Of a stretch of 64,000 bases of DNA, positions 17,484 through 27,000 are shown piece after piece; the stretch's first letter is position 1, and every line of letters begins with the position of its first letter. The translations under genes were made by a program, and so were the position numbers. The DNA comes from Streptomyces atroolivaceus (GTDB taxonomy: Bacteria > Actinomycetota > Actinomycetes > Streptomycetales > Streptomycetaceae), in contig NZ_JNXG01000025.1 in NCBI RefSeq assembly GCF_000717025.1, positions 1 through 64,000 on the forward strand. Reading direction: 5' to 3'. The notes beneath the pieces were generated by a model. The model saw only the letters and a program-made list of their open reading frames with translations. It was not told the origin of the DNA and made no database searches.

Positions 17484-19382
17484 ATGGACCCTACACCTGA
17501 CCTGGTCAGGGAGATAGCAGCGATAAGAAGGATGCTCGCTGACAGCGAGCCGGCCCCCGTGCGCTCAAACTACCTTGCCGACCCCTCACAAGGCCGCCCT
17601 GTCCATCAAGGCTCAACAGCACCAGCTCTCGTTCCGGAATGGCACCAACACCCCAGCGGTTTGCTGGTTCCCGCATCGTCGGCGCAGGGCCCCGCCCCCA
17701 TCGACCTGATGGCCGTCTACCTCACCGCAGAAGAGATCTTCGGGTTCGTACCGCCCAGCGACTACACAGAGCGACAGCTGGAACGAATCCCTCTGGAGGA
17801 CGTGCTCCGGTTCTGCGCCTGGACACTCACCGCTCTCGCGATGCCCGATGCCTCAGCGCGAGACGTAGAGAAATCATTCGTGAACACGCTGATGCAGGGG
17901 CCATTGCGCGATCGTGTGCTGAACCTCCTCAGAGACGACCGCCGCAGGCTCCTCGTCCCCCAAGCCGTCATGCTTCTGGCCCGCACGGCAGTGCACGTAT
18001 CGCCAGACACCGTGCCGCAGGGCGCCCCGAGGGGCGACTTGACCGTCGCCCTGTTGTGCAACAGCCAGAGCATGGGGCACCACTCCGAATCAGGCCCGAC
18101 CGTCATCGCGGACCAGCCCGGCCCTCTGGGCCGGGAAATCATTGCCAACCAGCACTTCAACCACACCTGGTCTGTCTCCGGCGTCCTGGCCCGCTATGCA
18201 CGCCGGTGGCTCGAGCTACCCATGGAGCACCTCTCAGAGCCTGGAGCCATCGACCTCAGCCAGGCCTATGAGGACTGCACCGGTGTTCGGCTCGACGACC
18301 TGGCCGCCGTCGCCGGCTACCTGTGGGCCCGTACCACACAAGGACACTTCGTCCTGGAGCATGCCGAATACTCGGCACTGACCCTGCCCGCCGAGCGACT
18401 CCACCGCGTGCTCTCGCTGATCAGCAACGATCTGCCTGGCATGAGAGAAGCAGTCCGGCAGGAACGGCCGGAACACCGCACCGAATGGTCCTTCGACCCC
18501 TTCCAGCGCTGGCCCGTCATCCGCCTGCCCGAACGCCGACTGCTGGTCCTGGACCCCCGTCATCTCGTGAGCCGTGCCTTCGGGTGGCTGCCGATCATGG
18601 ACATCCGGTTCCCACCGCCCCACCACCCCAGGCCGTCCGGCCACAAGACCCTCGCCACCCGCGCCGAACAGACCCTGCGCCGCATCACCGAGGTGTACGT
18701 CAGCGAGGTTCTCCACCGGATCACCGAGGACGCATCCACCGCCCGGCGCGTCTATGACGACGCGCAGCTCAAAGCCGCCTACACGGCCAAAGGCCAGCGC
18801 ATCGCCGACGCCGCGGTCGACTATCCGGGAACCTGGATTGTCATCGAGGTCACCACGACCCAGCTACGCCGTGAAGCGGCCACTGCCGTGCCCGACGAGT
18901 CACAGATCAAGGACATCGACAAGCTCATCGAGGAAGTCGACCAGATCAACGCCACCATCGATGCCCTGCGCCAGGACGAGACAGCCCTCACCGGCATATC
19001 ACCCACACACCCGCGACGTTTCCTGCCCTTGCTCGTCCTGCCCGAAGGCTTTCCCGTCAACCCTGTGACTCTGACCGTGATCCGCGAGCGCGCACGATCC
19101 CGAGGCCTCCTCCAAGCGCCGGACACCGACCCCCTCGAAATCGCTGACATCGAAGAACTGGAGATGATCGAAGGCATGCAGGAAGACGGCGGACCCAGCC
19201 TCCTGGAGATCCTGCAGAGCAAGAACGCCGGCACGCTGCGCAACACTGGCCTGCGCGAGCACATCTTCTACGGCCTGAACCTCAGTCCTTCCAAGCCCGC
19301 CCGGCACGCCGAACTCTTCGCTACCGCCCTGCAACCCCTCTTCGAAGCCATGCCCAGACCGGAGCCTGGGCCGCCTGCGTGA
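17484..19382 (+). CDS. Large hypothetical protein, 632 aa
   Basis: Not recognised as a named family. ATG with AGGAAG five bases upstream. It is mostly helical, with a proline-rich N-terminal 90 residues. Near residues 430-460, KGQRIADAAVDYPGTWIVIE followed by VTTTQLRREA has the spacing D-x(8-10)-(I/V)E-x-T that recalls the core of PD-(D/E)XK nucleases, but the usual lysine is replaced by threonine. It could be a degenerate nuclease-like fold; confidence in that is low. The segment SQIKDIDKLIEEVDQINATI after it looks like a coiled coil. The C-terminal part is acidic (LEIADIEELEMIEGMQEDGG). It lies between the DUF6119 gene and the second ABC-3C operon on the same strand. Confidence 0.65.
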   Translation: MDPTPDLVREIAAIRRMLADSEPAPVRSNYLADPSQGRPVHQGSTAPALVPEWHQHPSGLLVPASSAQGPAPIDLMAVYLTAEEIFGFVPPSDYTERQLERIPLEDVLRFCAWTLTALAMPDASARDVEKSFVNTLMQGPLRDRVLNLLRDDRRRLLVPQAVMLLARTAVHVSPDTVPQGAPRGDLTVALLCNSQSMGHHSESGPTVIADQPGPLGREIIANQHFNHTWSVSGVLARYARRWLELPMEHLSEPGAIDLSQAYEDCTGVRLDDLAAVAGYLWARTTQGHFVLEHAEYSALTLPAERLHRVLSLISNDLPGMREAVRQERPEHRTEWSFDPFQRWPVIRLPERRLLVLDPRHLVSRAFGWLPIMDIRFPPPHHPRPSGHKTLATRAEQTLRRITEVYVSEVLHRITEDASTARRVYDDAQLKAAYTAKGQRIADAAVDYPGTWIVIEVTTTQLRREAATAVPDESQIKDIDKLIEEVDQINATIDALRQDETALTGISPTHPRRFLPLLVLPEGFPVNPVTLTVIRERARSRGLLQAPDTDPLEIADIEELEMIEGMQEDGGPSLLEILQSKNAGTLRNTGLREHIFYGLNLSPSKPARHAELFATALQPLFEAMPRPEPGPPA

Positions 19383-20043
19383 GACAGGTCGGCCCAGGCA
19401 AACGTAGATCAACGAACCCTGTGAGCTGGCCTGAGGAACCAGATCTTTGCCGGCCTTGACAAGCCTTCCGGCCGACGAGCGGCCGCCGCCCCGCCCGAAA
19501 AAGGGATCACCTTCTGCTGGGCCCTGACCCGTCCACCTTTCCGATCTCGCTCTGCTGACCGACCTCGCGACCCAGCCCGGGCATCCTCCTCCGCCTGCCG
19601 CGCGCTGCATGGCGGGGGCGCCAGATGACCCCGTTCCCACGCGCTAGGCCCGTGAGGGCCAGCAGTCAGCCTGGCGGCCTCACGCTTCGGCCGCCACGAG
19701 TTGACTCAGCCTGCGGGCACATCCATGGCGCAGCCGTGGGACTACGGGCAGGAAGCCCGCAGTGATTTGCGAGCCAAGCCGGCCTCAACGAGAGGCGACA
19801 GAACGGGTCAAGGCCAGCCGGCGGACCAGCACTGCCAGCCGCCACGCCAACTGGTCACACAGATCACGGACGGCGATTCTCTTGGGGCTGACGGTGATGG
19901 CTGGGTGGGTGCTACGTTGTGGCCCAGGGGAGTGGCACGGCGCATCGCACCAGACCGAGCAGCCTAGAGCTGCATTCCTGGTGCGGCCGGTCGCAGGGGT
20001 GGGACTTGCGCCGCTCAGGCAAGCACGATCAGTAGTGGGGAAC
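19383..20043. other. Intergenic region upstream of the second ABC-3C operon
   Basis: A frame open from 19762 continues into the ABC-3C gene, but its first 94 residues do not look like the paralogue and I treat it as leader. GTGAGGCC..GGCCTCAC half-sites near 19650-19685 could form a weak hairpin. It should hold the operon promoter, which I could not place. Confidence 0.4.
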
Positions 20044-21291
20044 GTGGCGCGAGCAGGGTCGCATTCGGCGGCAGGGCAGATGACCGGATATCTCTATCAG
20101 GGCGAGCTCGCCCTGCTCGAGCTCGCCCGCCGCAGCTGGCAGGACCCCACCGTCGAGGTGCGCATGGAACTTCTCGACGACATCGAGTTCCTCGACCCGG
20201 ACAAGACGCCACGCGAACTGCTGCAGGCCAAGCACCGTGAAGCGGCCGGCCCGCTGAGCGAGACCGGCAAGGACTTCTGGCGCTCCGTCGCGTCCTGGAT
20301 CGATGCCCTGAAGAAACTCTCCGACCCCGCAGATGCCGCCATGCCCATCCTGCGCCTGGTCTCGACCCAGACCGCACCGCCGGGCACTTTCTTCCAGTAC
20401 CTCAGCGACGGCCCGAACCGGGACGAGACCAAGGCGCTGGAGCGTATGGAGCAGACCGCCGACGACGCGGACGGACCGGTCACCACCGCCGAAGACCGAG
20501 AGCTGTTCATGCAGCTCGCTCCGGCCCGGCGCCAGCAGCTCGTCCGCGCCATCACCGTCAATGACGCGGCCCCCCTGATGTCAGACCTGGACTCTAGTCT
20601 CGCCAAGGAACTGGGGATCACGCCGAGCGACCACGCTCAGGCCGCCCTCGACGAGATCAAGGGGTGGTGGTACGGCATGGCGGTCAAACTGCTGGAACGT
20701 AAGAACCCCCAACGCATGCGAGCCTCCGTCAGCGCCCAGGAACTTATGTGCCGACGGGACGAAGTCACCGGCCGCTACATCGGCAAGAGCTTGCCGATCA
20801 CCGAGGCACTGCGCCACCTCACCCAGGCAGAGATCGCCGGCTACAACGACCGCTTGGTCGTCACCCAGATGCGGTGGATCGGCCTGCCCGACGACGAAGT
20901 GGCGATGCACCTGCGTGACTACCACTACGCACGGGCACAGCGATCCGAATGGCTGCGCACCTTCAAGATCACCCCCGAACGGCTCGACGAATACGAAGGT
21001 GAACTCCACTACGAGTGGGAGACAGCCTTCCGCCGCCGTACGCGCCGCATCCGAGACGACATGAGTGAAGAGCAACGCCAGGACATCGGTCAGGAAATTC
21101 TGGACGCCACCATGGACCGGGTTGCTGACACCCAACTGCGACCCGGCAGCGTCACCGCCCCCTGGATCGGCACCGGAAGCGCCCACTGCCTGTCCGACCA
21201 GGCCGACACGGCGGAGCCCGACCGGCAACTCGGCTGGCACCCCGACTACAAAGACCGCTGTCAGAGCCCCGACGAATCGCAGGAACAGTGA
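20044..21291 (+). CDS. ABC-3C system component A with nuclease-like N-terminus (system 2)
   Basis: A 415-residue paralogue of the 2390-3574 product. MTGYLYQGELALLELA, MELLDDIEFLD and ELLQAKHREA repeat the GxxxQ, E..DD, Q-x-K order of a Cap4/DUF4297-like nuclease; Lys is kept. The C-terminal half again has TQMRWIGLP, DYHYARAQRSEWL and LGWHPDYKDRC, marking the ABC-3C C-terminal domain. It is clearly diverged from system 1, so it is not a recent duplication. GTG 20044 is chosen because it leaves the same distance before G-Y-x-x-Q as in system 1; GTG 20035 and ATG 20080 are alternatives. It overlaps the next gene by four bases (GTGA). Confidence 0.8.
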   Translation: MARAGSHSAAGQMTGYLYQGELALLELARRSWQDPTVEVRMELLDDIEFLDPDKTPRELLQAKHREAAGPLSETGKDFWRSVASWIDALKKLSDPADAAMPILRLVSTQTAPPGTFFQYLSDGPNRDETKALERMEQTADDADGPVTTAEDRELFMQLAPARRQQLVRAITVNDAAPLMSDLDSSLAKELGITPSDHAQAALDEIKGWWYGMAVKLLERKNPQRMRASVSAQELMCRRDEVTGRYIGKSLPITEALRHLTQAEIAGYNDRLVVTQMRWIGLPDDEVAMHLRDYHYARAQRSEWLRTFKITPERLDEYEGELHYEWETAFRRRTRRIRDDMSEEQRQDIGQEILDATMDRVADTQLRPGSVTAPWIGTGSAHCLSDQADTAEPDRQLGWHPDYKDRCQSPDESQEQ

Positions 21292-21773
21292 CGACCGACT
21301 CCCACCGCAACGTGTCGGAGGTACAGGCGCTGTTCAACCCCGCCTTCGGCGCCTACCTCCTGGCCAGCGCCGTCAACACCGCCACGAAGAAAGCGGACCG
21401 GCCACTGCCCTGGCCCAGCGCGTTCCTGATCCTTCCTCTCGTGCTGCCCGCAGATACCCGCCTCTCTCTCCCCGGCAAGTCCACCGTCACGCTCACAGCC
21501 TGGGCACACGAACACCCGCGCCTGCAGGCCGCATTCGCCGAACGCGCCGCAGCACTGACCGACTACACCCGCACCAGCCTGCGCACCGCCATGCGCCACC
21601 AGGCCATAGACGTCACCCCCGGCGGACTCGTATGCCCCCGCACTCCCAAGCCAGCCTCCGCCGCCCCCGGCGAAGAAGTCGCCGCCTGTGCCCGCGCAGC
21701 CGCACTGGTCGGCCGCTGGCTCGCCGTTACCGACCCCACTCGCGCCTTCACCACCCTCGGCGTCCGGCCCTGA
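21288..21773 (+). CDS. ABC-3C middle component (system 2)
   Basis: A 161-residue protein with the family pattern: NVSEVQALFNPAFGAYLLAS, PSAFLILPLVLPADTRLSLP, then AALVGRWLAVTDPTRAFTTL before GVRP. It corresponds to 3571-4092 in system 1. The GTG start overlaps the stop of the upstream gene. A 31-base gap with AAGGAG separates it from the ATPase gene. It is expected to bridge the nuclease-like protein and the ATPase. Confidence 0.85.
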   Translation: MTTDSHRNVSEVQALFNPAFGAYLLASAVNTATKKADRPLPWPSAFLILPLVLPADTRLSLPGKSTVTLTAWAHEHPRLQAAFAERAAALTDYTRTSLRTAMRHQAIDVTPGGLVCPRTPKPASAAPGEEVAACARAAALVGRWLAVTDPTRAFTTLGVRP

Positions 21774-21804
21774 TCCGCCCCCATCAAGGAGTTCCAGAAC
21801 CGTC

Positions 21805-23754
21805 ATGCAACTGCTCGCCCTGGCCCTCTACCACCGAGACGGCAGGAAGCCCCCAAGGATCCTGCGGTTTCGCCCCGGGGCGCTCAACATCCTCACCGGC
21901 GAGTCAGAGACCGGCAAGTCCGAGGTCCTCACCATCGTCGACTACTGCCTCGGGCGCCGCGCACCCAACCTGCCTGACGACCTGATCGACCAGACCGTCG
22001 GCTGGTACGCCCTCCTGGTCACCTTCGCCGACAACTCACGCATGGTCCTGGCCCGGCCCCGGCCGGCAGGAGCCTCCACCCAGCACGCATACACCCGCAC
22101 CGGCGGCGCCGGCCTGGACATCCCACGACCCGACGAACTCGTCAGCAACTCCAACGTCGCAGCGCTGCGCAGCGAGCTCAGCGCCCGCCTCGGCATCGAG
22201 GACTTCCACTTCCAGCCACCCACCGGCGCTGCCCGCAACGCCTTCGATGTCTCCATCGGCCAGGCCGCTCTGCTCTGCTTCCAGAGCCAGAACGAGATCG
22301 CCGACCAGACAGCCCTGTTCCACCGACAAACCGAATCCGGCATGGCCCAGGCGCTCAAGGACACCCTGCCGTACTTTCTCGGCGCGGCCGGGCCCGAGCA
22401 GGCGCTGCGCCGGCACCGGCTCGGCGAATCTCAGCGCGCCCAGCGCGCGGCACAACGCAAGCTCGACGACGCCCTGCGCCATCAGCAGGCCATGGATGCC
22501 AACGGTCTCGCCCTCGTTCGCCTGGCGGAAGCCGAAGGCCTCCTGACCGAGGTGCCCGCAGCACCCGACACCACCCAGGTCCTCGACCTACTCCACCAGG
22601 CACTGGCCGCAGCCCCGGAAACCGCCGCACCACTCGAACTGCGTGACAGGCGCCAGGAACTCAGCGACGAACGCCGCGCCCTGCGCGAACAACTGCAGGA
22701 ATTCGACGACGCCCTGGCCGCGGTCGACCGCTGGCAGCAGCAGGGACGAGCCTTCACCGGCGAACTCCACCTCCAGCTCGACCGCCTCAAAACCCTCGAC
22801 CTCCTCGGCCCTGAGCGCCGGCACGACACCAGCGTGTGCCCCATGTGCACCCAGCCCCTGGAACACCCGGACCCCAGCGCACACGACATCACCGAACTGA
22901 CCGGTCACCTCTCACGTGAACTCGCTAAGGCACAGACACTTCAGCCCGTCCGCGAGGAACACCGACGAGCCCTGCAGACCGGACGCACCGACGTTACCGA
23001 GCGCCTCAGGCTCAATGGCGCCCAGCTCAAAGAACTCCTGGCAAGCGACGAGCGCCTGCGCAACCTGCAGGAACAGAACCTACGAGTCGCCCACATCCAG
23101 GGCCGGATCTCCGAAGCGCTCACCCGCACAGGCACAGACAGCGACATCGCCCGGCTGCGCCAGAACCTCGTCCTTGCCCAGGACCAAGCAGCCACACTGG
23201 AACAACTCGTCGACGAAGACGACGTCGCGGCCGAGACGGAGCGCCGTCTCGCCGACATCGCCATCGGTATGACGGCCTGGGCCAAGCGACTCAACCTCGG
23301 AGGAGCAGCCGATGCCACCGAAGTAGCCATCAGCCTCAAGCTCCTCAACGTCGTCCTCAGGCGACCCTCCGGACGACTGCCCCTGACCCGCATCGGCAGT
23401 GCCAAGAACCACATCGGCTACCACTTGGTCGCCCACCTCGCCCTGCACACCTACCTGCGACGAAACAACCGGCCCGTCCCAGGCTTCTTGATGCTTGACC
23501 AGCCCACTCAGGCCTTCTTCCCAGAAAGGCCCCGCGACGCATCCACCATCCAAGACGCCGACTGGGCCACCGTCACCGCCTACTTCCAACTCCTCAACGA
23601 CGTGGTACAGCTCAACCAGGGAGCTTTCCAGATCATCGTCTGCGACCACGCGAACTTGCCCGAGGGCTGGTTCCAGGACGCCGTGATCGGCAACTGGCGT
23701 CCCGATGCTGACGGCAGGCGCAACGCTCTGATTCCTCTGGACTGGCTCGGCTAA
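21805..23754 (+). CDS. ABC-3C ATPase, DUF3732, with zinc-hook-like coiled coil (system 2)
   Basis: A 649-residue ATPase. MQLLALALYHRDG begins at ATG 21805, as in system 1. Walker A GESETGKSE near residue 33 is slightly unusual: Ser/Thr is kept at the critical position, but it ends in Glu. CPMCTQPLEHPDP near residue 346 is the zinc-hook-like CxxC, between helical arms rich in QREL/REQLQE repeats. The signature-like LTRIGSAKNHIGYHLVAHLA and Walker B-like GFLMLDQPTQ follow. A frame extending left to 21688 overlaps the middle component and is not used. Function as for system 1. A plus-strand search for the 230-base repeat behind its stop found none, unlike system 1. Confidence 0.88.
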   Translation: MQLLALALYHRDGRKPPRILRFRPGALNILTGESETGKSEVLTIVDYCLGRRAPNLPDDLIDQTVGWYALLVTFADNSRMVLARPRPAGASTQHAYTRTGGAGLDIPRPDELVSNSNVAALRSELSARLGIEDFHFQPPTGAARNAFDVSIGQAALLCFQSQNEIADQTALFHRQTESGMAQALKDTLPYFLGAAGPEQALRRHRLGESQRAQRAAQRKLDDALRHQQAMDANGLALVRLAEAEGLLTEVPAAPDTTQVLDLLHQALAAAPETAAPLELRDRRQELSDERRALREQLQEFDDALAAVDRWQQQGRAFTGELHLQLDRLKTLDLLGPERRHDTSVCPMCTQPLEHPDPSAHDITELTGHLSRELAKAQTLQPVREEHRRALQTGRTDVTERLRLNGAQLKELLASDERLRNLQEQNLRVAHIQGRISEALTRTGTDSDIARLRQNLVLAQDQAATLEQLVDEDDVAAETERRLADIAIGMTAWAKRLNLGGAADATEVAISLKLLNVVLRRPSGRLPLTRIGSAKNHIGYHLVAHLALHTYLRRNNRPVPGFLMLDQPTQAFFPERPRDASTIQDADWATVTAYFQLLNDVVQLNQGAFQIIVCDHANLPEGWFQDAVIGNWRPDADGRRNALIPLDWLG

Positions 23755-24020
23755 CGACACCGCAGTGGCCAGCGCGCCGGGGCCAACCAGGCACTGCCGA
23801 CTCCGTGAGAGCGTCCAACCGTGTAACACAGGCGGGGTCGACGAGTGCCCGCCCCAGCACTCTGCCGGCAGAAGAGAGAGGCGCTGGACCCTGTGTCTGG
23901 CACAGCGCCAGCCCTTGCGGCCGGAGTGTTGGCGGCCGGCAGGGGCTGGCGACGATGCCGCCCCCGGACCCTCGGTGCAGTGGGTCGCGCAGTCTCCGCA
24001 GGCTCTCGCGGCCTCAGCGG

Positions 24021-27000
24021 TCACGGCGATCCGCGCCTTCGGCCGATGGATCGAGGCCTGATGCTCGCGGTGGAGCCGAGGGCCTTCCGGAACGTGGCTT
24101 CCCACTCCTGCTCCTTCACTCCGTTGCGATCGTCCGTGATCAGCAGGAGTCCGTTGGGGCCGCCTGCGTCGCCGGGCAGGATGCCTTGCGCGGCGTACCA
24201 GGCCTTCTTCCTCTCCCAGGTCTCTCGGTACCGGGGGTTGTCGAGCATGCCGAGGTGCTCCCAGTAGATGGGCTTATCGGGATCGTCGGTCGTGATGGTG
24301 AAGTCGGGGAACTTCGTCTTTCCGTCCCTGCCGGTCAGCGGCTGCTCGTACTCGAATCGTCCGCGCGCCAGGCGGTGCAACAGGTCGGCGATGATGACTT
24401 CGTTTTTGCTGCTCACCGGGAGACCGAAGTGGGTGATGTGGATCAGGTTGGCATCGAAGCAGCCGATGCGGCGTCCCTGGCGGTCGTGCACTACAACGGG
24501 CTCAGGCGGCCTGGTGAGGTCGGTCAGCCGACGTGCGGTGTCGGATGCGGTGGGCTGGGCCAGCTCACACAAGTCTTCCAAGGGCCCTTCGTGGCAGATG
24601 ATCACCTTCCGGGTCTGGCGGGTCAGAGCGGTGTAGAGCAGTTCACGGGAGATGCCCGACACGTGGGCGGGAAGCATGAGGACGACGGTGCCGAACTCGC
24701 TGCCCTGGCTCTTGTGCACGGTCAACGCCCAGGCGAGCTCGAGGCCCGGGTCGTCGTCCAGACCCTGCTGGGCAGTGAAACGCCGATCGGGCTGGGAGGA
24801 GAACTCCACCTGGGTTTTCCACGGGGCGCCGGTCATCTTCTGAGACTTCAGCTGACCTGTGACCACACCCAGTTCACCATTGGCGACGTAACTTCTGTCC
24901 TCGGGTTTCCCGGTGGACGGCCGGAAGGAACGCAAGTACTGGTTGCGGGTGTTGACGACTTTGTCGCCCACGACGATCTGCTCGGGGCCCAGGGGCTGGG
25001 GGACGCGTCGCCGGGACTTGAAGAGCTGAGCGTTGGCAAGGGCCCTACGCCGGTAGGTCTGCTTGAGATATCGATTGAGTTCGACGGTGCCATGCGTCTG
25101 GCTACGGGTGGGGGACAGTGCCTGCCAGCGGTCGCAGGAGCCAGGCGCCTGAGTGTAGTTCGGGTACTCGTTGCCCTTGGAATCTGTCCTGGTGGCGGCT
25201 CCGTAGGAGTGGGCGAAAGACAGTTCGTCCGTGACGTTGAACTCTTCCCGAAGGACGTCGTCCAGGACACGGGCAGCAGGGCGACCTCTCCAGTGAACGG
25301 CCTTCAGGGTTGACATAGGGACCTGGGCGCGCATCTTTTCCCACACCTCCTCGGCGTCCTCTGAGCGTTTGTCTCCGCTGTACCAGTGGGCGAGGGCGAG
25401 GTCATCCCGCGTATGGCCTTGCTGCCGGTGCAGCACGGTCAGTTCGGCCCAGCCCGGCGCCACTCTGGGCCAGTTGCTGTTGTCGGGGCGCCGACGGCGT
25501 TCGAGATCGACGAATGGCCGCCCGGCGCCGATCGGGGGCAGCTGTCGCGGATCACCGACCAGGATGAGCCGTTCGGTGATCTCCACAGCGTCGAGGAGTG
25601 CGGCGAGCATGTCCTCGGTGAGCATGGATGCCTCGTCGACGACCACAGTGCCCGCAGAAATGCGGCCCCCGTCCGGGAGAGTGAGGTAGCGGCCGTACAC
25701 GTCGTCGTATCGATGGGAGTGACGCAGGAACTGAGCGAGCGTGAAGGCCTGGTAGCCGACCTTCTGTTCCAGTTGCACCCGCGCCTTGCCCGTGGGGGCG
25801 AGCAGGAGCAGCCCTCGGCGTGTGACTTCGGAACGCTTGGCCAAAGCCTGGATCAGCGTCGTTTTCCCCGTACCGGCCGGCCCGTTGACGATGGTCACGC
25901 GCCGGTGAAACATCTCCCTGAACGCCGCGGCCTTCTCCGCGCGGGCCCGGGTCTCGCTGTCCGAGTCCGCCGCAGCGGCCAGTCCTGAAAGAGCCGCGTC
26001 TAGGGTTTTGGCCAGGTCCGCTGGGACGCGGTGAGGCTTGCCGTCCCGTAGCTGGTTGAGACGCTCCCGGATGAAATCACGGCGCAAGGCAGCGGAAGCA
26101 AGCTTGTAGGCGGCCTCGCCGCTGGCAAGGTCCACGCGCCGCAGCTGGCTCCATACCTCGGGTTCATCGTGGCTGTCGGAGTCAAGCAGGGCTTCGGGGG
26201 CCAGCCCCAGAGGCCTGAGGATCGTCTCATCGGTGGCCAGCGGAACGGCGACGGTCAGTTGATCCAGCCGCTCTGTCATCTGCTCGACGGGGAGAAGAGT
26301 GTGTCCCTCTTCCTGGGCACGAAGCAGCACGGTCGTCATCGCCGCATCGATACGGCGCCGGTCATTGGCGTCGTCGAAGGGCTGCGTCAGCGGCAGGGGG
26401 TGATGCTCGGTGAGCTGAAGATCGGGGAAGCACCCACGATCCACGGTCTCGAAGGCGATCGGCTCACCGTCGTCGACGGTGCAGGTCACCAGATCGTAGG
26501 GGTTGGCCAGCAGCTCATCGTGTCCGACAGGGACACTTGTAGCGCCGCTCAGCACACGCGAAACCGCCTCGGGCGTCAGATCGAACCGGCTCAATACGCG
26601 CAAGGCCTGCCGCTCCTGCGGGCCCGTCCCGGCCCAGATCCGGCGGCGCGTCTGGGTGGCGAGCGCAGAGAGCTCGGCGGAAGCGGTCTCGCCCTCGAGA
26701 ATGTTTTCCAGCACTGGCCAGGGGTCGGCTCTCTCTCCCGCAGCAGAGATGATCTCGTGCGCGGCGAAGGTGGGGTGGCGGAAGCCGAGCCGGGCCAGGA
26801 CGGCCGGGAGGCCGGGGCAAGGGCCCCGGCGCTTCCACGCCCGGTGCAGTTGGTCGTCCAACCACTGCAGCGACGCCTCCGGGATCCCGATCGCAGGGTC
26901 GCCCAGGGCCGTGGCTGCTTGCGCGGCACGGCGCAGCTCCATGAGGGAGGCCACCGCACTGTCGGATGAGACATGCTCGGTGGTGTAGGAAAAGTTCCGG

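Noticed and set aside
23805..25313. Long + strand frame opposite the RecD-like helicase
   Set aside because: Antisense to conserved helicase motifs; Gly/Val-rich without a family pattern.
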